From NCBI GenBank assembly GCA_900549295.1, contig URNG01000026.1, positions 1 through 30,307 of the forward strand: a DNA stretch of 30,307 bases, read 5' to 3'. Origin of the DNA: an uncultured Rhodocyclaceae bacterium (GTDB taxonomy: Bacteria; Pseudomonadota; Gammaproteobacteria; Burkholderiales; Rhodocyclaceae). The position numbers and the translations under genes were made by a program. This document shows, one piece after another, positions 13,276-21,723 of this stretch. Numbering within the stretch: the first letter of the stretch is position 1; each line of letters starts with the position of its first letter. The notes under the pieces were generated by a model, which ran no database searches, was not told the DNA's origin, and saw only the letters and a program-made list of their open reading frames with translations.

Positions 13276-15993
13276 ATGAACCCTGCTCTCCACGCTGAAC
13301 TACTACCCAAGCTGCTCAATGATTACAGCTTCCGCGAGCGCACCGGCAGCGACGGCAAGAAGATGCTGCGCCAGGGCGAATGTCCGGGCTGCGGCAAAAA
13401 GGAGTTGTACACCAGCCACGACCATCCCTGGGTGCTGCGCTGCGGGCGGCTGAACAAGTGCAGCGGCGAATGGCACGTCAAGGATCTTTACCCGGAGCTT
13501 TTCAACAGTTGGAGCGAGCGCCACCCGGTCACCCCCGAAAACCCAAACGCGGCGGCGGATGCCTACCTGCGCGACGGGCGCGGCTTCAAGCTGGACTTGA
13601 TTCGCGGCTGGTACCGGCAGGAAAGCTGGTGGAGCCACGAACACAACGCCGGCAGCGCGGTGGTGCGTTTTTCGATTGCCGGCGAGGTGGCGTGGGAACG
13701 GATCATCGACAAACCGGGGCGCTTCGGTAGCCGCAAGGCCAGCTTCCGGGGCGATTACAAGGGGCTGGCTTGGCAGCCACCCAACCTGGGCATGCCGCAG
13801 GAACTGTGGATCACCGAGGGCATTTTCGATGCCATCGCCCTGCTGCACCACGACACCGCCGCCATTGCCGCCATGAGCTGCACCAATTACCCCGGTCTGG
13901 TGCTGCAGGCCATCGCCGAGCAGTGTGCGGCCAACAAGACGGCGCGGCCCCGGCTGGTGTGGGCGCTGGACGGTGACAAGGCCGGGCGCGTATGGGTCAA
14001 AAAGCACCATGAGCGGGCGGTGAAGGCGGGATGGGAAAGCAGCGCCGCCGTGATCCCGCAGGGGGCGGCAGGGAAGCTGGACTGGAACGACATGCACCAG
14101 CGCGGCCGGCTGGAAAACCACCACATCGAGGAATACCGCTACCAGGGCAAGCTGCTGCTAGCGGCCAGCGCCGAGGAGAAAGCCAAACTGATCTTCAACC
14201 GCCACGGCTGGCGCAGTTTTCCGTTCGAGTTCGACAGCCGCATCTGGTGGTTCAAGGTGGATGTGGACAAACAGGCCAAGATTGCCGAAAACCTGACGGA
14301 GGCCGAGCAGAAGCTGAACAAGGAAGAGCGTGAGGCGCTGATTCTGGAAAAGGCCAGCGCTATCACCGAAATCTGCAACTGCTTGCCCACCCCGCTCTAC
14401 TACCTCAAAAACGAAGTTACCGACGAGGCGTGGTACTACTTCCGCGTCACTTTCCCGCACGACGGGAACGAGGAGAAAGACACTTTCACCGCCGGCCAGC
14501 TCACCAGCGTGGGCGAGTTCAGAAAACGGCTGCTGCACATCGGGGCCGGCGCGATCTGGAACGGCAACGATGCCCAGTTGAACCGGCTGCTGTCCCAATG
14601 GACGTTCAACATCAAGCGCGTGGCCACCATCGATTTCATCGGCTACAGCAAGCGCCACGCGGCCTATGTCTTTAACGACCTGGCCGTGAAGGACGGACAG
14701 GTCGTGGAAATGAACGAGGACGACTACTTCGCTCTCGGCAAATTGTCCATCAAGTCACTTTCCCCCATAAAAGACATTGACATCAACACCAACCCAAAGG
14801 AGTACTCAATCATGTGGTTCGACAAGTTCTATTTGTGCTTTGGCCCCAAGGGCATCATCGCCCTGGCGGCCTGGTTTGGCAGCCTGTTCGCCGAGCAGAT
14901 ACGTGCCAAATACGAGAGCTTCCCCTTCATCGAGATCGTAGGCGATCCGGGTGCCGGCAAGAGCACCATGCTGCGCACCCTGTGGAAGCTGCTCGGACGC
15001 AATGACCACGAAGGCTTCGACCCGATGAAGGCATCACAAGTCGGTTTCCTGCGCACCATGTCTCAGGTGTCAAACATGCCCGTGGTTCTGCTGGAATCTG
15101 ACCGGGAAGACGACAGCGACGGTAGCCGAGGGCGGCCACGCCAATCTTTCCATTGGGACAGCCTGAAAACTTTGTACAACGGCGGCAGCTTGCGCACCAC
15201 CGGGGTAAAAACCGGCGGCAACGACACCTATGACCCGCAGTTCAGAGGGGCTCTGGTCATCAGCCAGAACGCGGCGGTGCGCGCCTCAGACGCGATCATG
15301 GAACGGATCGTCCATCTTCACTTCGACAAGAGCCGACAAAGCCACGAAGGCCGTGAAGCCGCGCTGGAACTGGGGCAAATGACCAATCAGGAAATGAGCG
15401 GCTTTCTGGTCAAGGCGGCGTGCAGCGAGAAAACCGTGCTGGAGATGCTGGAGAGCCACCAGCGCGCCTTCGAGAAGCGCATGGAAGAGGTCGGCGTCAA
15501 GAACCAGCGTATCCAGAAGAACCATGCGCAGTTGATGGTGCTGGTGCATGCCCTGAGTCTGGTTTGCCCGATCACCGAGAGCCAGCGCACCGAAGCCGTG
15601 CAGTTGCTGGCCGAGCTGGCGCTGGAGCGCGAGCGCGATCTCGCCAGGGATCACGCCATCGTCGAGCGCTTCTGGGAAACCTACGAATACCTCAACGGCG
15701 TGGGCGACGCGGAAGACGACGACTGCCCCTCTCGCCTCAACCACAGCCGCGACCCGGATCTGATCGCCGTCAACCTCAATCATTTCGTGGAGGTCGCCGC
15801 CGAGAAGCGCCAGCAGATCCCAGACCTGCACGACCTGAAACGGCTGCTCAAAACCAGCCGGAAATACAAGTTCGTCGATTCCAACGTCGTGACCAGCAGC
15901 GCCATCAATGGCCGCTGGAACGCGCTGCGCTCGGCCAATCAGCCGGCGCGCTCGGCCACCGTCCGCTGCTGGCTGTTCAAGGCCGCGAGGTGA
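13276..15993 (+). CDS. Phage primase-helicase
   Basis: A 905-residue replication protein. A zinc-binding primase domain is shown by C36, C39, C56 and C62. A Toprim domain follows, with E181 (WITEGIFDA) and the DGD acidic motif at 232-234. A C-terminal helicase ATPase has Walker A GDPGAGKST at 556-564 and a Walker B-like VVLLESD near 603-609, then a GALVISQNA sensor-like segment. It would synthesise primers and unwind DNA at the phage fork. The ATG follows a 78-base gap without a strong ribosome binding site. It takes the place of the rolling-circle protein A of P2, so replication probably differs from P2. Confidence 0.9.
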   Translation: MNPALHAELLPKLLNDYSFRERTGSDGKKMLRQGECPGCGKKELYTSHDHPWVLRCGRLNKCSGEWHVKDLYPELFNSWSERHPVTPENPNAAADAYLRDGRGFKLDLIRGWYRQESWWSHEHNAGSAVVRFSIAGEVAWERIIDKPGRFGSRKASFRGDYKGLAWQPPNLGMPQELWITEGIFDAIALLHHDTAAIAAMSCTNYPGLVLQAIAEQCAANKTARPRLVWALDGDKAGRVWVKKHHERAVKAGWESSAAVIPQGAAGKLDWNDMHQRGRLENHHIEEYRYQGKLLLAASAEEKAKLIFNRHGWRSFPFEFDSRIWWFKVDVDKQAKIAENLTEAEQKLNKEEREALILEKASAITEICNCLPTPLYYLKNEVTDEAWYYFRVTFPHDGNEEKDTFTAGQLTSVGEFRKRLLHIGAGAIWNGNDAQLNRLLSQWTFNIKRVATIDFIGYSKRHAAYVFNDLAVKDGQVVEMNEDDYFALGKLSIKSLSPIKDIDINTNPKEYSIMWFDKFYLCFGPKGIIALAAWFGSLFAEQIRAKYESFPFIEIVGDPGAGKSTMLRTLWKLLGRNDHEGFDPMKASQVGFLRTMSQVSNMPVVLLESDREDDSDGSRGRPRQSFHWDSLKTLYNGGSLRTTGVKTGGNDTYDPQFRGALVISQNAAVRASDAIMERIVHLHFDKSRQSHEGREAALELGQMTNQEMSGFLVKAACSEKTVLEMLESHQRAFEKRMEEVGVKNQRIQKNHAQLMVLVHALSLVCPITESQRTEAVQLLAELALERERDLARDHAIVERFWETYEYLNGVGDAEDDDCPSRLNHSRDPDLIAVNLNHFVEVAAEKRQQIPDLHDLKRLLKTSRKYKFVDSNVVTSSAINGRWNALRSANQPARSATVRCWLFKAAR

Positions 15994-16038
15994 GTTTTTA
16001 ACCCGTTTTTTCAACCGAAGTACAAAGGAGAGCCAACC

Positions 16039-16485
16039 ATGTACCAGCCCAAACCCATCAACCCGAGCCTGCTGCGGCTCAATGCCGCAGCGAGGATGGT
16101 GCTGGATGCCATCGACGCCGGCCACATCGGCGCAACCGACGGCTGCGAGGACAAGGCGGCGGCGGTCGCCGACGTCCTGCAAATCGCCTGCGACCGCGCC
16201 AGCGAAACCTGGCCGAGCCAGGCCAGCCCGTTTCTGGTGTACCGCAAGGAAGTCATGGCCGACGCCATCGTGGGCGCGCATCTGCGCCTGCTGGTGCTGC
16301 ATCTGTGGAACAGCAACAACTTGGTCAACCTGCGCTGGCTGATCGAAGACGCCGACCCCCACCACATCACCATCGCCATCGAACTGATCGAGAGCTTCGC
16401 CCGCAACGGCGAACGCGACCCGCATTTCATGGCGCTGTCCAGCGAAATCGCCGACATGGCACAACCCGAGGAGATCGCAGCATGA
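16039..16485 (+). CDS. Hypothetical protein, 148 residues
   Basis: Not recognised; likely all helical (AAARMVLDAIDAGHIGA, AVADVLQIACDRASE, AHLRLLVLHLWNSNN). AAAGGAG precedes the ATG. It begins the orphan cluster after the primase-helicase and overlaps the next XRE gene by four bases. No membrane or catalytic motif is visible. Confidence 0.75.
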   Translation: MYQPKPINPSLLRLNAAARMVLDAIDAGHIGATDGCEDKAAAVADVLQIACDRASETWPSQASPFLVYRKEVMADAIVGAHLRLLVLHLWNSNNLVNLRWLIEDADPHHITIAIELIESFARNGERDPHFMALSSEIADMAQPEEIAA

Positions 16486-16706
16486 GCATCAATTTCGACA
16501 CCATCACCGGCGCGCAGGCGCTGGAGTTGCGCAAAACGCGCGGACTCACCCAGGCGCAATTCTGGGGGCCGCTCGGCGTCACCCAAACCGCCGCCAGCCG
16601 CTACGAAACCGGCCGCAGCATCCCCAAACCCGTCCGCCTGCTGCTGGCGCTGGCCCACAGCGACAAGCCGCTGCGCGTGGTGGCGAAGATCCGGGGGGAA
16701 CGGTAA
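16482..16706 (+). CDS. Small XRE-family HTH protein
   Basis: A 74-residue protein dominated by one helix-turn-helix: ALELRKTRGLTQAQFWGPLG, then VTQTAASRYETGRSIPKPVRLLLAL. It resembles antitoxin-like or early regulators. The start overlaps the previous stop, and its stop shares a base with the next start. It may regulate this orphan operon; no operator was identified. Confidence 0.85.
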   Translation: MSINFDTITGAQALELRKTRGLTQAQFWGPLGVTQTAASRYETGRSIPKPVRLLLALAHSDKPLRVVAKIRGER

Positions 16707-17143
16707 TGGAAACGTCTGTGGAAAAAATGAACCTCCTGTTCGACGCAACCGCCCGCGTCGACCGCGTGATCTACCTCGCGGGTGCCCTGGCGGCGATGGA
16801 TGTCTTTCCTGACAATTTGAAAGATTTTTTTGACGAGGAGATAGAAATCATCGAGAAGGCACTCGGGCCGCTGCCTGAGTGGTTTGACCTGGCAGAAAGC
16901 GCATCCGAGCAGGCCGAATTTATTTTTGAATGGCTGCGGGATGCCGGGAAGCTTGGCTTCCTTGTCCAATTTGCCACGCCAGTCATGACGCCGCACGGTA
17001 GTTCCAGATCGTTTTCTTGGGGCTACTACAGCACCCGGTGGGTCTATGCCGGCACGATGGATGAGGCCATCGCAAAAGGACTTGAATGGTGCGAGGAACG
17101 GCGCGCCGAGGACAAGAAGGCCGACAAGAAAGGCGGTGCGTGA
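16706..17143 (+). CDS. Hypothetical protein, 145 residues
   Basis: Not recognised. The product is acidic and helical at the N-terminus (VIYLAGALAAMDVFPDNLKDFFDEEIEIIEKALGPLPEW) and ends in a Lys-rich tail. An aromatic block (SFSWGYYSTRWVYAGT) lies near residue 103. Start and stop overlap those of its neighbours, which supports expression in one coupled operon. The DNA is slightly more AT-rich than its neighbours. Confidence 0.75.
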   Translation: METSVEKMNLLFDATARVDRVIYLAGALAAMDVFPDNLKDFFDEEIEIIEKALGPLPEWFDLAESASEQAEFIFEWLRDAGKLGFLVQFATPVMTPHGSSRSFSWGYYSTRWVYAGTMDEAIAKGLEWCEERRAEDKKADKKGGA

Positions 17144-17427
17144 TGGAAACGAAGGTTTTTGAAATCGACAAGCATTACCGCCACGAAACCGCCGTGACGA
17201 ATGTCGCGTTTTCTCACTCTCAATGGCATGACGAGAAGGAGGGGCATGTTTGGGATCAGGACGGTGTGACGTCCCTTCTGCAGATCGAGATTCGAGGAAA
17301 GAACGGCGGCGATGCGCGCATTTCGTGCTCGCCTTCAGTTGCCGAGCTGCGCCGCCTCGCGGCGACCATGAGCGCGGCAGCGGATGAACTGGAGGCGCAT
17401 CAGCGCCAGATCGGCGGTGTGGCATGA
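17143..17427 (+). CDS. Hypothetical protein, 94 residues
   Basis: Not recognised. The product has a beta-rich middle (SLLQIEIRGKNGGDARISC) and a C-terminal helix (VAELRRLAATMSAAADELEAHQ). Its start overlaps the previous stop and its stop overlaps the next start (17424-17427). It is probably a small soluble protein. Confidence 0.72.
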   Translation: METKVFEIDKHYRHETAVTNVAFSHSQWHDEKEGHVWDQDGVTSLLQIEIRGKNGGDARISCSPSVAELRRLAATMSAAADELEAHQRQIGGVA

Positions 17428-17612
17428 CCATCACCGTCCGCGAATTGATCGACACCCTGCGCCAGTTCGACCCGGAAGCCGAGGTGTACGCGGCAAGGGA
17501 AATTGCAACCGGCATGCCCGTTTCTGCGCACGAAATGCTCGACATCAACGGGATTTCGCCGGCGCAGTCCGACTACTACGGCGCGGCCGTGCTGCTCGAT
17601 ATTGGGGACTGA
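17424..17612 (+). CDS. Hypothetical protein, 62 residues
   Basis: Not recognised by name. The opening TVRELIDTLRQFDPEAEVYAA is a pattern seen in many small phage and plasmid proteins, with a helix and then a beta strand ending in DPxAEV. It overlaps the upstream gene by four bases. Its role is unknown. Confidence 0.72.
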   Translation: MTITVRELIDTLRQFDPEAEVYAAREIATGMPVSAHEMLDINGISPAQSDYYGAAVLLDIGD

Positions 17613-17614
17613 CC

Positions 17615-18046
17615 ATGCGTAAAACCTGTAAACGGCGGCGCTACATGCGCACCGCGCCGGCGATGGTGGCGCTCCTGCTCAATCCGGAGGTGAGTACGCA
17701 GGAGCGGATGGCGGTGGTGGCGATCCGGCAGGGCTTTGCCACCACCTCGCATTTCAACGTGCTGGCGGATTGCCGCGATGTGCTGACGCTGGCCGCTGCC
17801 GAGCAGAACGACCGCCAGACGCTGGCGGTGTGCGAGTTGGCTCTTGTGGCGCTGGAGAACGTGAAAGAGCGCTACTTCGAGCGGCAGCGCATCGGGGCGA
17901 GCGGCGATGAATTGCAGGCGCTGCAAGTGCTGGTGGATCAATCGGAGGATTTCTGGAAACGCCAGTCGGGCGCTTTGCTGGTGCGCGCCGATGGGGCGCT
18001 GAAGAAGGCGCGGCAGGCGGCGCGGGAGGTGGCTCATGCTGGATGA
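17615..18046 (+). CDS. Hypothetical protein, 143 residues
   Basis: Not recognised. A basic N-terminus (MRKTCKRRRYMRTAPAMVALLL) is followed by long amphipathic helices (CRDVLTLAAAEQNDRQTLAVCELALVALENVKERYFERQR). No membrane segment is convincing. It overlaps the next gene by 11 bases. ATG 17615 is chosen because it follows the previous stop directly. Confidence 0.72.
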   Translation: MRKTCKRRRYMRTAPAMVALLLNPEVSTQERMAVVAIRQGFATTSHFNVLADCRDVLTLAAAEQNDRQTLAVCELALVALENVKERYFERQRIGASGDELQALQVLVDQSEDFWKRQSGALLVRADGALKKARQAAREVAHAG

Positions 18047-18239
18047 TCTGGAGGTGTCGCGCATCAACATCAGCCAGTTGGAAAGCCGCTTGCGGGCGGC
18101 GCAGTTGACGCTGTGGGATCAGTTTTTTGTGGCGGCGCTGGCGGCGACGCTGTGCCACGGCAAAGTAACTGGTGTGAACGCAGCGGCGGAGATCGCCGAC
18201 GAGGCGCTGCGGGTAAGGAATAAGAGGGCGGGAATATGA
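18036..18239 (+). CDS. Hypothetical protein, 67 residues
   Basis: Not recognised. Helical product with an LESRLRAAQLTLWDQFFVAALAATL segment and VNAAAEIADEALRVR at the end. This pattern recurs in small phage proteins near replication genes. It overlaps both neighbours, consistent with coupled translation. Confidence 0.68.
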   Translation: MLDDLEVSRINISQLESRLRAAQLTLWDQFFVAALAATLCHGKVTGVNAAAEIADEALRVRNKRAGI

Positions 18240-18580
18240 ACCAAGCCATCTACCCCGCCCGCTTGGCCGTTGCCTACGTCAAACACGCCGGCGAGAAGTG
18301 GCGGCCGAGCAACGGCACCGAAGGCGAATGCTTCTTCGCCGCCTGGTGCTGCCAGTGCCAGCGCGACAAGGCCATGCGCGAAGGCGCGGATTTCGACGAG
18401 TGCGACGACGACGAGCAATGCGACCTGATCGCCCGTTCCTTCGCCCACGACGTCGATGACGCCGAATATCCAACCGAATGGCAGTACGGGAAGGACGGGC
18501 AGCCCTGCTGCACCGCCTTCATCCCCGAGGGCGAACCGATCCCTGCGCCGCGCTGCACGAAAACACTGGAGCTTTTCTGA
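18236..18580 (+). CDS. Hypothetical Cys-rich phage protein, 114 residues
   Basis: Function not recognised. Seven Cys are spread over the product, including CFFAAWCCQCQRD near residues 32-44 and DECDDDEQC near 55-63, together with a W-containing YPTEWQYGKDGQP block. Metal binding is possible but the spacing fits no zinc-finger class I know. It overlaps the flanking genes by one to four bases. Confidence 0.75.
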   Translation: MNQAIYPARLAVAYVKHAGEKWRPSNGTEGECFFAAWCCQCQRDKAMREGADFDECDDDEQCDLIARSFAHDVDDAEYPTEWQYGKDGQPCCTAFIPEGEPIPAPRCTKTLELF

Positions 18581-18918
18581 TGCAATCAATACCTACCGAG
18601 CAGTACTCGTCAATGCTCTATGCACTGGCGAAGGAAATGCGCGATGAGGAAGGCTGTGTCACCGAATCTGCTGAGCGTGTCGAAGAGGCGGCAGAACGCT
18701 TGGACACACTCACGGTGACGATTAGCGGCATGGAAATCATGCTCTCGAAGCTGCAATCCGAATTCAACCGGGCGATCTCAAAGGTAGAAGCGGCCACCTC
18801 TGCGCATCCGAACGCCGTTCGCTTTCTTCTTGATGAGGCAATCGAGATTTGGGGACAGGCAGTCGCCATCGAAGTAAAAAACGACGACAGCACGATCGAG
18901 GAGGAATTTCATCTATGA
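18580..18918 (+). CDS. Hypothetical protein, 112 residues
   Basis: Not recognised. Acidic, helical product with heptad-like stretches (AERVEEAAERLDTLTVTISGMEIMLSKLQSEFNRAISKVEAA), so a coiled coil is likely. It overlaps the methyltransferase start by four bases and so may be co-expressed with the DNA-modification genes. A direct role in them is unproven. Confidence 0.72.
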   Translation: MQSIPTEQYSSMLYALAKEMRDEEGCVTESAERVEEAAERLDTLTVTISGMEIMLSKLQSEFNRAISKVEAATSAHPNAVRFLLDEAIEIWGQAVAIEVKNDDSTIEEEFHL

Positions 18919-20645
18919 CCGCCCGCCAACCCATCTTCCGCAACCCGGACGAACAGTGCGAGATCCGCAGCTTCATGCTCTTCGGGGCCATCGGTGCCGG
19001 CGCCAAGGGTTTCATGCGGAGCAGCGCCCGGGTTGGCAACATGGTTGCCAAGCCGCGCTGCATCGGATCGGTCGATGTCGATGCCGCCGCAAACCGCGAT
19101 TTCAAGCGGCTGGTCGGCGTCGAAGCGACGACGCTGGATCTGTTCTCGCTCGAGCAGTACACGGCTTTCCACGGCCACATGCCGCCAGCTGGCTGGAAGG
19201 AGGCCACGCCCGAGGACATCCGCCGTGCCGCTGGCTACGAATTCCCGCACATCGTCTTTCTGTCGGCACCGTGCAAGGGTTTTTCCGGCCTGCTCAACGA
19301 AATCCGCAGCAAGACGGACAAATACCAAGCGCTCAACGGGCTGACGCTGCGCGGCATGTGGCTGACGCTGGAAGCCTTCAAGGATGGCCTGCCGGAGTTG
19401 ATCGTTTTCGAGAACGTTCCGCGCATTGCCAATCGCGGTCGGTACCTGCTCGATCAGATCGGCGCATTGCTGCGCGCCTACGGCTACGCCGTGGCCGAGA
19501 CGACGCACGATTGCGGCGAGTTGGGCGGACTGGCGCAAAGCCGCAAGCGCTTCCTGCTGGTGGCACGGCACATGGAGAAGGTGCCGCCGTTTCTCTACGA
19601 GCCGCCGAAAAAGCGCCTGCAGGCGGTCGGCGCGGTGCTGGATCGCATGCCGCTGCCAGGCGACCCGGCCGGCGGGCCAATGCACCGCGTGCCGCGGCTG
19701 CAATGGAAAACGTGGGTACGGCTGGCCTTCGTCGAGGCCGGCAGTGATTGGCGCAGCCTGAACCGGCTGGCGGTCGAGGATGGTTTCCTGCGGGACTACC
19801 TAATCGTGCCGGAACGGCGCACCGGCGCTTTCGGTGTGCGGCACTGGGATGAAAGCAGCGGCACGGTCCAGGGCGAGAGCCTGCCGAGCAATGGCGCGTT
19901 CTCGATCGCCGACCCACGCCCGCCAGCCGGCACGCTGGAATACTCGCAGTATGGGGTCATGCGGATGGGAGACACATCCGGCGCGGTGATCAACGTCAAG
20001 TCGCCGGGGCAAGGGACGTTCAGCGTGGCAGACCCTCGCCACCGGGGGCCAGCAAAGCATAGCAACGAATTCCGCATCGTGTCCTTCAATCGCGCCGCCC
20101 TGGCTGTCACCAGCGCGCACGGCAGCGGACAATGTGTAGCTGATCCCCGCCCCAACGGTATCCCGCAGCCCGGCGACCATTATCAGTCCGGCGGGCATTA
20201 CGGCGTGCGCCGATGGGCTGATACCAGCGGTGCCGTCGCTTCGGCCGCGTGTCACGACAACGGCTTCTGGTCGGTTGCAGACCCCCGCGCAGACCATTTT
20301 GTTGAGTCCGCCAAAATGGTGCCGGCAGCTACCGATAAGCTGGTAGCCGTCATCCGCTCGATCGACGGCACCTGGCATCGACCTTTCACCACGCTGGAGC
20401 TTGCCGCCCTGCAGTCGATCATCGAGCCGGAGGAATACCTAGAACTGGACGGCCTCAACGACAGCGACTGGCGCGAGCGCATCGGTAACGCTGTCCCGCC
20501 AGCCGCCGCCGAGGCCATCGCATCGACGATGTACCAGACCCTGCTGCTGGCTTGGTCGGGTGAAACCTTCCTGCTGTCGTCGACGCCGATCTGGGTGCGG
20601 CCGGCAGCGGTGGCGCTGAGTGTTGCGCAGGAGGCGTCCGCATGA
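18915..20645 (+). CDS. DNA (cytosine-5) methyltransferase with four internal repeats
   Basis: A 576-residue C5-methyltransferase. Motif I is FMLFGAIGAGAKGF near residues 20-33; motif IV is SAPCKGFSG with catalytic Cys120; motif VI is E166-N-V; motif VIII is Q208-S-R-K-R; motif X is GNAVPP at 524-529. It transfers methyl from S-adenosylmethionine to cytosine in DNA. Between motifs VIII and X, where the target-recognition region normally lies, four repeats of about 40 residues start near 306, 346, 386 and 429, each ending in ADPR (332-335, 372-375, 409-412, 455-458). It overlaps the PP-loop gene downstream. No cognate restriction gene is seen, so self-protection or another modification role is likely. 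Confidence 0.88.
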   Translation: MTARQPIFRNPDEQCEIRSFMLFGAIGAGAKGFMRSSARVGNMVAKPRCIGSVDVDAAANRDFKRLVGVEATTLDLFSLEQYTAFHGHMPPAGWKEATPEDIRRAAGYEFPHIVFLSAPCKGFSGLLNEIRSKTDKYQALNGLTLRGMWLTLEAFKDGLPELIVFENVPRIANRGRYLLDQIGALLRAYGYAVAETTHDCGELGGLAQSRKRFLLVARHMEKVPPFLYEPPKKRLQAVGAVLDRMPLPGDPAGGPMHRVPRLQWKTWVRLAFVEAGSDWRSLNRLAVEDGFLRDYLIVPERRTGAFGVRHWDESSGTVQGESLPSNGAFSIADPRPPAGTLEYSQYGVMRMGDTSGAVINVKSPGQGTFSVADPRHRGPAKHSNEFRIVSFNRAALAVTSAHGSGQCVADPRPNGIPQPGDHYQSGGHYGVRRWADTSGAVASAACHDNGFWSVADPRADHFVESAKMVPAATDKLVAVIRSIDGTWHRPFTTLELAALQSIIEPEEYLELDGLNDSDWRERIGNAVPPAAAEAIASTMYQTLLLAWSGETFLLSSTPIWVRPAAVALSVAQEASA

Positions 20646-21628
20646 TCATTCACGTCGTCAGTGTTTCCGGCGGAAAAGACAGCACGGCAACTGCCATCAT
20701 GGCGCTGGAACTGCACGGCCATGACGCCTGCCGGTTTGTATTTGCAGACACCGGCAATGAGCATGATGCGACCTATGCCTATGCACTCGACTACCTGCCG
20801 CGCGCGTTGGGCATCACCGTCGATGTGGTGAAGGCTGATTTCGCGGACGAATTCGCTACAAAACGCGCAAATCTGGCGCGCATCGCCGCCGGAGAGCCGG
20901 AATCTGCTGTCTATGGCAAGCGCAAGTTCATGTACCACTGGACGGCTGAGGCAGCGGCCAGCGCGCTGGAATTGCTGCATCCAACCGGCGTGCCATTCCT
21001 TGACCTGTGCCTTGTGCGTGGCGGTTTCCCCTCGCTCAACCGGCAGTTCTGCACAGAGTTTTTGAAGCGGAATCCCCTCATGGATTACCAGCTTGCATTG
21101 GTCGAGCAGGGATGGCATGTGGAATCCTGGCAGGGTGTCAGGATCGCCGAAAGCCCGCGCCGCCGGAAGATGTTGCAAGGCACCGGGGCATGCGTCAAAT
21201 CCTATGAGGACTTGGGCGGTGGTATGGCCATCTACCGGCCAATCCTACGCTGGCGTGTGGAAGATGTGTTCGAGGCACACCGCCTGTACGGCGTGGAGCC
21301 GAACCCACTGTATAAGCAGGGGCAGACCCGCGTTGGCTGCATGCCCTGCATCAACACCTCGAAGCTGGAACTGAGGGAAATTGCCCGGCGATACCCTGAA
21401 CACATCGAGCGCATCGCGGCGTGGGAGCACCTGGTTTCTCAGGTGTGCCGGCAACTGTCGCCGGTGAGTTTCTTCCACCTCGGAACTCAAGGCCACTCGG
21501 GACAAGCCAGCACCATCTGGAGCGTCGTCGAATGGTCGCGCACCACGCGCGGCGGGCGGCAGTTCGATCTGCTGGCTGACCTAGACGAACCGACCGCGTG
21601 TTCGTCGGCTTTTGGACTTTGCGAATGA
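20642..21628 (+). CDS. PAPS reductase/DndC-like PP-loop protein
   Basis: A 328-residue adenine nucleotide alpha-hydrolase-like protein. The PP-loop SGGKDST is at residues 9-15, followed by FVFADTGNEHDATYAY. A C-terminal GCMPC motif (C233, C236) recalls the cysteines of the CysH/DndC group. Such enzymes activate a substrate by adenylation, or reduce PAPS. In phages these genes often sit beside methyltransferases and their substrate is unknown. Its ATG overlaps the methyltransferase stop by four bases. DndA, B, D and E or other sulfur-transfer partners are not in the window, so classical phosphorothioation is not supported. Confidence 0.82.
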   Translation: MIIHVVSVSGGKDSTATAIMALELHGHDACRFVFADTGNEHDATYAYALDYLPRALGITVDVVKADFADEFATKRANLARIAAGEPESAVYGKRKFMYHWTAEAAASALELLHPTGVPFLDLCLVRGGFPSLNRQFCTEFLKRNPLMDYQLALVEQGWHVESWQGVRIAESPRRRKMLQGTGACVKSYEDLGGGMAIYRPILRWRVEDVFEAHRLYGVEPNPLYKQGQTRVGCMPCINTSKLELREIARRYPEHIERIAAWEHLVSQVCRQLSPVSFFHLGTQGHSGQASTIWSVVEWSRTTRGGRQFDLLADLDEPTACSSAFGLCE

Positions 21629-21690
21629 GCGCGACCACTTCTCCCGACCACCGCATATACGTTGAGCCTTTCGGCGGCGCTGCAGGATGA
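21625..21690 (+). pseudogene. Remnant of a Dam-type N6-adenine methyltransferase
   Basis: A 21-codon frame whose ATG overlaps the preceding stop. It encodes DHRIYVEPFGGAAG, the S-adenosylmethionine-binding motif I of D12-class adenine methyltransferases, and stops at 21688-21690. The rest of the gene is missing. It looks like the scar of a deletion joining the modification cluster to the integrase module. A chance resemblance is possible because the match is short. Confidence 0.55.
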
Positions 21691-21723
21691 TATGTGCGAG
21701 CGATCCCGCTTGATTGAGCACTG

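Noticed and set aside
20642..21628. Complete Dnd phosphorothioation system
   Set aside because: Only one DndC/CysH-like protein is present; the other Dnd proteins are missing from the window.
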